The position numbers were made by a program, and so were the translations under genes. The notes beneath the pieces are model-generated. The model searched no databases. It saw only the letters and a program-made list of their open reading frames with translations, and had not been told where the DNA came from. A DNA stretch of 5,413 bases from an uncultured Parabacteroides sp. (lineage in GTDB: Bacteria; Bacteroidota; Bacteroidia; Bacteroidales; Tannerellaceae): positions 1-5,413 of the forward strand of contig URGO01000183.1 in assembly GCA_900547435.1 (NCBI GenBank), in the 5' to 3' direction. Shown here one piece after another: positions 1 to 5,413 of the stretch (positions are counted from its first letter, which is position 1; each line of letters begins with the position of its first letter).

Positions 1-516
1 TTTACCGATTGGCTAACCGATCCGGTACAAAATGGCGGAGGCGCGGTAATCGACTTCGGATGTTATGGGGCCAATTTAGCCACATGGCTTCTGAAAGGCG
101 CGAAGCCCAAGCGTGTCTACGGTGTATTGCAACAATGCAAGCCGGACAAATACCCGAAAGTAGATGATGATGCCACCATCCTCGTGGAATATCCGCACAC
201 GGTAGTACAAATCATGGCCTCCTGGAACTGGCCGATGAATCGAAAGGATATGCATATCTATGGCGGAAAGGGATATATCTATCAGGACACGCCTACTCAA
301 ATGCGGATTGGCATCAATGGGAAAGAAAAACAACTGAAGGCCCCGATGCTGGAAGCTCCCTACAACGATTCGTTCTATTATCTGAAAGCCGCCGTAAGAG
401 GTGAAATAGAGGTCAAGCCTTACGACCTTTCAGCACTTGACAATAACCTGATTGTGGTTCAAATCCTGGAAGCGGCTATCCAAAGCGCAAAAAAAGGTCG
501 GCCGGTGGATTTGTAA
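1..516 (+). CDS. Gfo/Idh/MocA-family NAD(P)-dependent oxidoreductase, C-terminal part (5' truncated by window edge)
   Basis: The reading frame is open from base 1 to TAA at 514-516 and gives 171 residues; the start and the N-terminal Rossmann domain lie outside the window. What remains matches the C-terminal alpha/beta substrate domain of the Gfo/Idh/MocA family: the opening GGGAVIDFGCYGANLATWLL (residues 12-31) is the conserved G-G-G-x-x-x-D-x-G segment, followed by sheet-forming sequence and a closing helix (NNLIVVQILEAAIQSAKKG). The family usually has His in G-x-H-x-x-D; here Tyr22 (bases 64-66) takes that place, as in glucose-fructose oxidoreductase and dihydrodiol dehydrogenase relatives, where the Tyr is catalytic. 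The protein is probably a cytoplasmic NAD(P)-dependent enzyme acting on a sugar or polyol; the substrate cannot be read from this part. It lies 97 bp upstream of the response regulator on the same strand. No U-tract terminator follows it, so some read-through is possible. The family call is firm; any function beyond it is not. Confidence 0.9.
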   Translation, partial: FTDWLTDPVQNGGGAVIDFGCYGANLATWLLKGAKPKRVYGVLQQCKPDKYPKVDDDATILVEYPHTVVQIMASWNWPMNRKDMHIYGGKGYIYQDTPTQMRIGINGKEKQLKAPMLEAPYNDSFYYLKAAVRGEIEVKPYDLSALDNNLIVVQILEAAIQSAKKGRPVDL

Positions 517-525
517 CCGAATTGT

Positions 526-557
526 AACACGTGTTTCATAAATCCGAAATATCGGAT
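526..557. promoter_or_regulatory. Two perfect palindromes just upstream of the regulator promoter (possible operators)
   Basis: AACACGTGTT (526-535) is a perfect 10-bp palindrome. Six bases later ATCCGA-AATA-TCGGAT (542-557) is a perfect inverted repeat with 6-bp arms and a 4-base spacer. The second ends three bases before the TACCTTTG element, so it lies in the space between the -33 and -7 regions, where a bound protein would block or alter polymerase binding. Alternatively the second repeat could form a weak RNA hairpin at the 3' end of the upstream gene, but no U-tract follows. OmpR-type regulators usually bind direct repeats, so simple self-regulation by the downstream gene is not the obvious reading. 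The symmetry is seen; the operator role is inferred. Confidence 0.4.
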
Positions 558-560
558 GAA

Positions 561-568
561 TACCTTTG
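561..568 (+). promoter_or_regulatory. Bacteroidales-type -7 promoter element for the two-component operon
   Basis: TACCTTTG is an exact match to the Bacteroides housekeeping -7 consensus TAnnTTTG. It is followed by CGGCAAC and an A-rich leader of about 40 bases before the ATG at 614. The -33 TTTG box is poor: TTTC at 534-537 sits 23 bases away, somewhat far. The -7 match plus position make this the likely promoter of the regulator-kinase pair. Confidence 0.7.
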
Positions 569-613
569 CGGCAACACTCAAAAAAATCAACAAACTTAAA
601 AAGTCACAAAAGC

Positions 614-1309
614 ATGGAAACAAAAGCACCCCATATCTTAGTAGTCGATGACGAAGAAGATTTATGCGAGATTCTGAAGTTTAATTTAGAGACCGAAGGA
701 TATCAGGTAGATACTGCATTCAGTGGAGAAGAGGCTCTCACGCTCGACTTAGAAAACTATGATTTGCTATTGCTGGACGTGATGATGGGCGAAATCTCCG
801 GATTCAAACTGGCAAGCTTGTTGAAGAAAGAGGAGAAGACGGCACACTTGCCTATCATCTTCCTTACGGCAAAAGATACGGAAAACGATATGCTCACCGG
901 ATTCAACCTGGGTGCAGACGATTACATCTCCAAGCCTTTCTCCATCCGTCAGGTACAGGCCCGTGTGAAAGCCGTACTCCGCCGGAGCTTAGAAGCCAAG
1001 AAGAACGGCACGAAGGGCAACATCCTGCAATATAAAACACTGGTACTCGACACCGAACGCATCAAGGCCAGCATTCAGGGAGAAGTTATCCCGCTGACCA
1101 AAAAGGAATTCGAGATATTAAAATTATTATTAGAGAACATCAACCACGTTTTCTCCAGAGAAGAAATCCTCTCCCGGGTATGGAAAGACGAAGTGTATGT
1201 CCTGGACCGTACTATCGACGTAAACATAACCCGCCTGCGGAAGAAAATCGGAGAATATGGTAAAAATATCGTTACCCGTTTAGGATTCGGTTATTGTTTC
1301 GAAGGATAG
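614..1309 (+). CDS. OmpR/PhoB-family two-component response regulator
   Basis: This 231-residue protein has the normal length and domain order of the OmpR/PhoB family. Residues 7-124 are a receiver domain: acidic pocket Asp12-Asp13, phosphoacceptor Asp55 (LLLLDVMM), Thr85 (FLTA) and Lys107 (SKPF). Residues 137-229 are a winged-helix DNA-binding domain: LTKKEFEILKLLLEN, the recognition helix near DRTIDVNITRLRKKI, and the wing ending GFGYCFEG. It should act in the cytoplasm as a transcription factor switched by phosphorylation from the kinase encoded 13 bp downstream. I chose the ATG at 614 because it directly precedes the receiver domain. The frame is open further up to a TTG at 566, but that TTG lies inside the promoter -7 element and would add 16 unrelated residues. 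Translation signals are A-rich with no clear Shine-Dalgarno. One oddity is Gly59 where most receivers have Pro in the D-V-M-M-P motif. Its target genes cannot be told from here. Confidence 0.96.
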   Translation: METKAPHILVVDDEEDLCEILKFNLETEGYQVDTAFSGEEALTLDLENYDLLLLDVMMGEISGFKLASLLKKEEKTAHLPIIFLTAKDTENDMLTGFNLGADDYISKPFSIRQVQARVKAVLRRSLEAKKNGTKGNILQYKTLVLDTERIKASIQGEVIPLTKKEFEILKLLLENINHVFSREEILSRVWKDEVYVLDRTIDVNITRLRKKIGEYGKNIVTRLGFGYCFEG

Positions 1310-1322
1310 AGATACTGTACTT

Positions 1323-3071
1323 ATGAAAAGAAACATACCTTTTAGCCAAAAACTTTTTTGGTCTATATTCTTTATATTTTTAGGTTTCACCGGATGCTTC
1401 TTCATCTTTCAGTATCAACGGGAAACCGAATTTGCCCAGGAGAAACTGGACACGGTACTGAAGACCTACAATCACCAGCTTCATTACCGGTTATCGCATG
1501 ACCCGACACACCGGGTAGATAGTGTCGTGCGGACTTTCCTGGACGAAGTTCCCAACAAAGATATCCGTGTGACGATTATCGACCCGTCCGGAAACGTATT
1601 GTTCGACAATAGTGCAGACGAGGCAGGACTTCCCAACCACAACAATCGGGAGGAGGTACAGGAAGCACGGAGAATGGAAAAGAGAAGCTTTGCCATCCGC
1701 TTGTCCGAGACTACCGGTATACGTTATTTTTACTCGGCATCGAACATCAACAATTATATCTACCGGACGGCTTTACCTTATGACCCCGACACGAAAGGCA
1801 TCTTGGCGATAAACAACGATTTCATCTATTTTATGGCAATCATGGTGGCTATCTTCATCATCGTGCTATCCCGCTATTCGAGACGAATCGGACAGACCAT
1901 CGCCAAGCTCCGCGACTTTGCCCGGAATATCCGTGACGTAAAACAGGATGACAAGGAATATGTCTTCCCGAACGATGAACTGGGAGATATATCGAAGCAA
2001 ATCGTCACGCTCTATCATAAGCAACAAAAAGCCAAGAACGATCTGGCAATGGAGAGGGAAAAGCTCATCAAGCATTTCCAATATTCGCGCGAAGGATTCG
2101 CCATGTTTACCGATGACGGACAAGAGATTCTTTCAAACATTCTGTATATCCAGTTCGCCAACCTGATTGCCGATGAGGATATACATGCAGCAGAGGAGGT
2201 GATAGACCTTCCGGAATTGCTCCCTATCCGGAAATTCCTGGAAAAGCAAAAGAGCGCCACCCGGAAACGTGTCCTGCGCGAGACCGTAACAATAGATAAG
2301 GCCGGAAAGATTTTCCTGGTGGAATGTATGCTCTTCCTCAACAACAGTTACGAAATCTCCATCAACGATATCTCACGCCAGGAAGAAGAAAGCCGGATGA
2401 AAAGGCAACTGACGCAAAACGTGGCGCATGAACTGAAAACCCCGGTGAGCAGCATCCAAGGATATTTGGAAACTATCATCAGCAATCCCGATCTGCCGGA
2501 AGACAAACGCGCCTTCTTCCTCGACCGGTGTTATGCACAAAGTACACGCCTGACCGGATTGTTGCAGGACATATCTGTCCTCAACCGGCTGGAAGAGGCA
2601 GGCGACCTCTTCGACCTAACCGAAATAGACCTCACGAAGCTCATCACCGACATCAGCCGGGAATGCGAACAACGGATGAAGACCAAGAGTATCTCCTGCA
2701 GGCTCCGCTTGCCGGATAGCCTGCCTATACATGGCAACTACTCCCTGCTCTATTCCATCTTCCGGAATCTCTTTGACAACTCCATTGCTTATGGGGGGGA
2801 GAACATCACCATTTCCGTCAATTGCTACAAGCAGGATGAAAAATTTTATTATTTCAACTTCTCTGATAATGGTGTAGGCGTTGAAGAGAAACACATTAAC
2901 CGGATATTCGAACGGTTCTATCGCGTCGACACCGGACGAAGCCGCAAATTAGGCGGAACCGGATTGGGCTTGTCTATCGTCAAGAATGCTGTAATCTTCC
3001 ACAAGGGACAAATATCGGCGAAGAGCATCCTCGGCAAAGGAATCTCTTTTCTATTTACATTACATAAATAG
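1323..3071 (+). CDS. Membrane sensor histidine kinase with PhoR-like extracytoplasmic PAS/Cache sensor
   Basis: This 582-residue kinase is the partner of the preceding response regulator. Domains in order: a membrane helix at about 11-30; an extracytoplasmic sensor at 31-166; a second membrane helix at about 167-183; a HAMP-like linker at about 184-240; a degenerate PAS-like region at about 250-350; HisKA with His369 in NVAHELKTP; and a HATPase_c domain. The HATPase_c domain has the N box near Asn482/Asn486 (RNLFDNS), the G1 box DNGVGV (515-520), the F box IFERFYR (528-534) and the G2 box GGTGLGLSIVK (544-554). All catalytic boxes are intact. The sensor contains VTIIDPSGNVLFDN (83-96), then NHNNREEVQEA (105-115) and RYFYSA (134-139). 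This is the D-x-x-G-x-V-L-x-D/N ... N-H-x-x-R-x-E pattern of PhoR/WalK-type sensors. The protein therefore probably senses something at the cell envelope and controls the regulator's phosphorylation. The true ligand is unknown, and no phosphate-transport genes are beside it to support a PhoR name. The start ATG gives a proper N-terminal membrane anchor; an AAGGA 16 bases upstream is too far to be a good ribosome site. Confidence 0.95.
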   Translation: MKRNIPFSQKLFWSIFFIFLGFTGCFFIFQYQRETEFAQEKLDTVLKTYNHQLHYRLSHDPTHRVDSVVRTFLDEVPNKDIRVTIIDPSGNVLFDNSADEAGLPNHNNREEVQEARRMEKRSFAIRLSETTGIRYFYSASNINNYIYRTALPYDPDTKGILAINNDFIYFMAIMVAIFIIVLSRYSRRIGQTIAKLRDFARNIRDVKQDDKEYVFPNDELGDISKQIVTLYHKQQKAKNDLAMEREKLIKHFQYSREGFAMFTDDGQEILSNILYIQFANLIADEDIHAAEEVIDLPELLPIRKFLEKQKSATRKRVLRETVTIDKAGKIFLVECMLFLNNSYEISINDISRQEEESRMKRQLTQNVAHELKTPVSSIQGYLETIISNPDLPEDKRAFFLDRCYAQSTRLTGLLQDISVLNRLEEAGDLFDLTEIDLTKLITDISRECEQRMKTKSISCRLRLPDSLPIHGNYSLLYSIFRNLFDNSIAYGGENITISVNCYKQDEKFYYFNFSDNGVGVEEKHINRIFERFYRVDTGRSRKLGGTGLGLSIVKNAVIFHKGQISAKSILGKGISFLFTLHK

Positions 3072-3152
3072 TTGACAAGGAAACAAGTTGACGAGTTAAC
3101 AAGAGAAAAAGCCTTTTCCCTTGAATCCTTGTCAACTTGTTTCCTTGTCAAC
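3071..3152. repeat. 82-bp near-perfect inverted repeat filling the convergent intergenic gap (possible bidirectional terminator)
   Basis: The left arm 3071-3092 (GTTGACAAGG...AAGTTGAC) is perfectly complementary to the right arm 3131-3152 over 22 bp. Pairing continues inward with 3093-3095/3128-3130, a 4x4 internal loop, and CAAGAGAAAA/TTTTCCCTTG (3100-3109/3114-3123, one mismatch) around the loop AGCC. The hairpin begins on the last base of the kinase stop codon and ends on the base before the oxidoreductase's TGA (complement of 3153-3155), so it forms the whole 3' spacer of both genes. Each arm is itself built of GTTGACAAG-like words (GTTGACAAG-GAAACAA-GTTGACGAG-TTAACAAG), suggesting a dispersed intergenic repeat. 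It probably ends or protects transcripts from both sides, but there is no clean U-tract after either arm, so classical intrinsic termination is not shown. Confidence 0.85.
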
Positions 3153-4730
3153 TCATCCCCCATACATCCCATGTACCGCTTCCGCACACCGTTCGCCATC
3201 TATAGCCGCCGACACGATGCCTCCGGCATATCCGGCACCCTCTCCACAAGGGAATAACCCGCGAAGAGAAACATGCTGCAAACTTTCCGTTTCCCGTAAA
3301 ATCCGGACCGGCGCGGAAGTTCGGGTTTCTATCGCAATCATCACGGCCTCGTTGGTCAAGAACCCTTTGGATATCTTGCCGAAGTGCCGGAATCCGTCAC
3401 TCAATCTGTCACGGATAAACTCCGGCATCCAGAAATGCAAAGGCGAACTGATCAAGCCCGGAGAATAAGACGATTCCGGCAAGTCATAGGAAAGTTTCCG
3501 ATTCACAAAATCCTCCATACGTTGTGCGGGAGCAGTCTGTTTCCGATTTCCTTGCAACCAACACAACCTCTCCAGATGTTCCTGCAGATACATCATCCCA
3601 AGCGGGTTTCCTTCTTTCCATTTTCCCTCCGGCAACATATAGGGGAGATCTTCCACCCTTACCTCCACCACCATGCCTGAATTAGACCAACGGGAGCCAC
3701 GATTGGAGGGCGACATCCCGTTCACCACAATCTGTTCGGGACCGCTGGCCGCAGGGACCACAAATCCGCCCGGACACATACAGAAGCTATATACACCCCG
3801 TCCGCCCACCTGCGTAACAAAGCTGTATTCCGCCGCAGGAAGATAAGCCCCACGTCCCGCCGGATTATGATACTGTATCGAGTCAATCCGTTTTGCCGGA
3901 TGCTCCAGCCGCACCCCAATGGCTATTCCTTTCGGCTCAATGGGAATATGTTCATTATATAGATAACGATAGACATCGCGTGCGGAATGCCCCGTAGCCA
4001 AAATGACCGGACCCAAGAACTGCTCGCCGGTATTCGTTTCTATGCCCACCACTTCTCCATCTTTCATAATAAGCGCATCCATCCGTGTTTCAAAATGCAC
4101 CTCGCCCCCCGATTGTATAATCTGGTTACGCATATTTTCAATCACGCGCGGTAATCGGTCCGTACCGATATGCGGATGCGCATCTATCAAAATAGAAGTA
4201 CTGGCCCCATGCTGGCAAAACACATTCAGAATTTTCTCGACCGACCCGCGTTTCTTACTCCGTGTGTACAGCTTGCCATCCGAATAAGCACCTGCCCCAC
4301 CTTCACCGAAACTATAATTCGATTCACTGTTCACCACCTGTTGCCGGGATATTTGCGCGATATCCTTCTTACGTTCCCGTACATTCTTACCCCGTTCCAC
4401 CACAACAGGTCGCATCCCCAATTCGATAAGTCGCAAAGCAGCAAACAGACCTCCGGGTCCTGCCCCTACCACAACTACCGGCTTTCCTCTATGCACATCG
4501 CCATATTCCACCCGGGTATATTCCGGTTCAGAAGGCAATTCACGGATATAAGCCCGCACTTTCAGATTAACCTGAATAATCCGCTGGCGCGCATCTATCG
4601 AACGGCGCAAAACACGTACAGCCTCAATCTCCCTTGCCTCAAAACCAATCTCCCGGGCAACACATTCCCGCAATTTATCCTCGTTGGCCGCCACCTCCGG
4701 CAACACACGCATATTAAGTTCCTGTATCAT
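3153..4730 (-). CDS. COG2509-type FAD-dependent oxidoreductase/dehydrogenase, uncharacterised substrate
   Basis: This 525-residue protein runs on the minus strand, convergent with the kinase. Residues 1-80 form a small alpha/beta N-terminal domain (INCLUDING MRVLPEVAANED and VLRRSIDARQ) typical of this family. The FAD-binding Rossmann motif VVVGAGPGGLFAALRLIELG lies at 85-105, with Glu112 (VVVER) placed to bind the ribose. A further flavoprotein segment, FGEGGAGAYSDGKL, is at 141-154. The second nucleotide-contact motif is VILATGHSARD (242-252). The C-terminal FAD closing motif is GLFPCGEGAGYAGGIVSAA (491-509), preceded by TSAPVRILRE (471-480). There is no signal peptide or membrane helix, so it should be a cytoplasmic flavoprotein. 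The family is widespread, but I know of no agreed physiological reaction, so none is assigned. The ATG at 4730 gives the complete N-terminal domain; the other upstream ATG (complement 4738-4740) is out of frame. It appears to be a single-gene unit with its own promoter. All motifs are intact, and no frameshift is seen. Confidence 0.93.
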   Translation of the reverse strand: MIQELNMRVLPEVAANEDKLRECVAREIGFEAREIEAVRVLRRSIDARQRIIQVNLKVRAYIRELPSEPEYTRVEYGDVHRGKPVVVVGAGPGGLFAALRLIELGMRPVVVERGKNVRERKKDIAQISRQQVVNSESNYSFGEGGAGAYSDGKLYTRSKKRGSVEKILNVFCQHGASTSILIDAHPHIGTDRLPRVIENMRNQIIQSGGEVHFETRMDALIMKDGEVVGIETNTGEQFLGPVILATGHSARDVYRYLYNEHIPIEPKGIAIGVRLEHPAKRIDSIQYHNPAGRGAYLPAAEYSFVTQVGGRGVYSFCMCPGGFVVPAASGPEQIVVNGMSPSNRGSRWSNSGMVVEVRVEDLPYMLPEGKWKEGNPLGMMYLQEHLERLCWLQGNRKQTAPAQRMEDFVNRKLSYDLPESSYSPGLISSPLHFWMPEFIRDRLSDGFRHFGKISKGFLTNEAVMIAIETRTSAPVRILRETESLQHVSLRGLFPCGEGAGYAGGIVSAAIDGERCAEAVHGMYGG

Positions 4731-4757
4731 TATTCTTCATCATTTTCCAATTTCGGG

Positions 4758-4766
4758 CGCAAGTTA
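4758..4766 (-). promoter_or_regulatory. Weak candidate -7 element for the FAD oxidoreductase
   Basis: Read on the minus strand, TAACTTGCG (4766 down to 4758) resembles the Bacteroidales TAnnTTTGC -7 element with one base missing. It is followed by CCCGAAATTGG and lies about 30 bases before the ATG at 4730, a suitable distance. No TTTG -33 box is visible at the right spacing. It is the best candidate I found upstream of this gene, but the match is imperfect. Confidence 0.35.
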
Positions 4767-5076
4767 GACATTTCTTGTCATTCCTCCACCATTTCACACC
4801 CTTTTTCCCTTTTATGAATCTGCTTATATTCCAGGCAAATCGACTTTATAATAGCTTGGAGCCATATTACTTTTTTCAAGGAACAAAGCAATTTGATTTC
4901 ACCGCTTTCCCATAATAAATAATCTCATCCAACAAAACATTTTAAGGAACCAATCTTTTAAACCTATGCTGCAATTTGGCAGAAACAACTTCTATTTTTG
5001 CCCTACATAAAAATAATAACTCACTCAAGCCTGCGATTTGTCTTTTTTTATTTGCCTGTTTCTGAAAGTTTTTGCT
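4767..5076. other. AT-rich non-coding spacer
   Basis: No convincing gene occurs on either strand here. The longest frames are low-complexity or antisense to the oxidoreductase N-terminus. The stretch holds the divergent regulatory space between the oxidoreductase and the RNA candidate, a possible extra plus-strand -7 box (TATTTTTG, 4993-5000), and a T-rich tract at 5040-5050. I see no tRNA, CRISPR, attachment site or transposon end in it. Confidence 0.7.
4993..5000 (+). promoter_or_regulatory. Possible additional plus-strand -7 element
   Basis: TATTTTTG matches TAnnTTTG exactly. The only TTTG upstream within reach (4975-4978) leaves a 14-base spacer, shorter than the usual 19-21. In such AT-rich DNA a chance match is plausible. 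If active it would give a longer leader to the RNA candidate downstream. Confidence 0.3.
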
Positions 5077-5084
5077 TACCTTTG
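5077..5084 (+). promoter_or_regulatory. Bacteroidales-type -7 promoter element of the structured RNA candidate
   Basis: TACCTTTG is an exact TAnnTTTG match, identical to the element before the response regulator. A TTTG at 5051-5054 could serve as the -33 box with a 22-base spacer, slightly longer than ideal. Transcription would begin near 5090-5093, about 75 bases before the folded rod and about 235 bases before the end of the terminator. An ATG at 5088 opens only six codons (MNKNNS) before a stop, so no protein gene follows this promoter. Confidence 0.65.
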
Positions 5085-5167
5085 TGTATGAACAAAAACA
5101 ATAGTTGACAAAACAGACATAAAATAAATAATTAAGACATATTGCATAACGTGCTGACAATTATTTG

Positions 5168-5294
5168 ATTCGGTTAAATCTGGTAAATTTAAAATAGAAA
5201 TCAAGAATTATTGTCGAAGCATTGTTTGCACCCCACAAGGGCGCAGGCTGCTTTCACTTATTCTGATTTCAGGCTTACCAGAGCCCAACCGAAT
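5168..5294 (+). ncRNA. Rod-shaped structured non-coding RNA candidate (promoter-rod-terminator unit)
   Basis: Nearly the whole 127-nt stretch folds back on itself in one extended hairpin. Helices from the outside in: ATTCGGTT/AACCGAAT (5168-5175/5287-5294); TCTGGTAA/TTACCAGA (5179-5186/5275-5282); an asymmetric bubble of 10 A/T-rich bases on the left against AGGC on the right; GAAATCA/TGATTTC (5197-5203/5264-5270); GAAT/ATTC (5205-5208/5260-5263) after one bulged A; GT plus GAAGCA with TGCTTT plus AC (5213-5221/5249-5257); GTTTGC/GCAGGC (5224-5229/5243-5248, two G-U); and CCC/GGG closing a CACAA loop at 5234-5238. A matching promoter lies upstream and an intrinsic terminator begins seven bases after the rod, so this reads as an independent small RNA gene of up to about 235 nt. 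A long rod with an asymmetric bubble recalls 6S RNA, but I see no diagnostic 6S sequence, and the rod is shorter than usual. A palindromic mobile repeat is the main alternative. The real 5' end is unknown; a processed or later start is possible. Confidence 0.6.
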
Positions 5295-5300
5295 GGATAA

Positions 5301-5328
5301 GAAAAAAGGTAGTGCTGTGTCCTTTTTT
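5301..5328 (+). terminator. Intrinsic terminator of the structured RNA candidate
   Basis: AAAAAAGG (5302-5309) pairs with CCTTTTTT (5321-5328) around an 11-base loop, and the T run gives the U-tract of the transcript. The stem has only two G-C pairs, so it is of modest strength, and the A and T runs would let it work on either strand. It lies just after the rod-shaped hairpin, which supports a discrete transcript ending near 5328. Confidence 0.65.
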
Positions 5329-5413
5329 ATTAACTGATATCACTACTGTCCACTAAAAATGGACAAGGTTAAAAATTAAATAAATTCGGTTCACTTGAAT
5401 CATATCGTTCTTT
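5329..5413. other. AT-rich spacer at the right window edge with a small hairpin
   Basis: No open frame of note occurs. The only structure is TGTCCA-CTAAAAA-TGGACA (5347-5365), a 6-bp stem with a 7-base loop. It has no U-tract after it and could be an operator, a small RNA hairpin or the edge of an element that continues outside the window. The gene to the right, if any, is not visible. Confidence 0.5.

Noticed and set aside
566..613. TTG-initiated 16-residue extension of the response regulator
   Set aside because: The TTG is part of the TACCTTTG promoter element, so it would lie upstream of the transcript start; the ATG at 614 fits the family N-terminus.
3072..3257. 61-codon plus-strand frame across the convergent gap
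   Set aside because: It is formed by the inverted repeat itself; a mirror-image peptide is encoded on the other strand, as expected of a palindrome rather than a gene.
4170..4817. 215-codon plus-strand open frame
   Set aside because: It lies antisense over the N-terminal half of the FAD oxidoreductase, whose motifs are clear, and its translation has no recognisable domain.
5088..5108. Six-codon frame MNKNNS after the 5077 promoter
   Set aside because: It is too short, starts almost at or before the expected transcription start, and has no leader-peptide features such as runs of one amino acid before a terminator.
4942..5160. 72-codon minus-strand open frame
   Set aside because: It is rich in Lys, Cys and aromatic residues with no family pattern, has no promoter or ribosome site, and runs antisense across the strong plus-strand -7 element.
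5384..5391. Third copy of ATTCGGTT, which could pair with 5287-5294 as an alternative structure
   Set aside because: It lies beyond the terminator, and the same 8-mer also occurs inside the response regulator gene near 1285, so chance recurrence is likely.

Overview
The window looks like chromosomal DNA of a Bacteroidales bacterium (Bacteroides/Parabacteroides type). The basis is the TAnnTTTG -7 promoter motif (TACCTTTG twice, TATTTTTG once), A-rich translation starts without clear Shine-Dalgarno sequences, moderate-GC genes with AT-rich spacers, and the gene families. No species can be named from sequence alone.

Layout: (1) 1-516 (+) is the 3' part of a Gfo/Idh/MocA-family oxidoreductase whose start lies outside the window. 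(2) 517-613 is a short spacer holding a promoter and two perfect palindromes. (3) 614-1309 and 1323-3071 (+) form a two-gene operon: an OmpR/PhoB-type response regulator and a membrane histidine kinase with a PhoR-like extracytoplasmic PAS/Cache sensor. (4) 3071-3152 is one long inverted repeat that fills the entire gap between two convergent stop codons. (5) 3153-4730 (-) is a COG2509-type FAD-dependent oxidoreductase of uncertain substrate. (6) 4731-5413 has no convincing protein gene. Its left half is AT-rich spacer. Its right half carries a strong -7 element (5077-5084), a 127-nt sequence that folds along its whole length into one rod-shaped hairpin (5168-5294), and an intrinsic terminator (5301-5328). 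Together these are best read as a small structured non-coding RNA gene.

How the parts work together: the kinase and regulator form a self-contained signalling pair, with cytoplasmic phosphotransfer from His369 of the kinase to Asp55 of the regulator. The oxidoreductases on either side share no visible pathway with it or with each other. The most interesting unexplained items are the rod-shaped RNA candidate and the hairpin that exactly separates the convergent genes.
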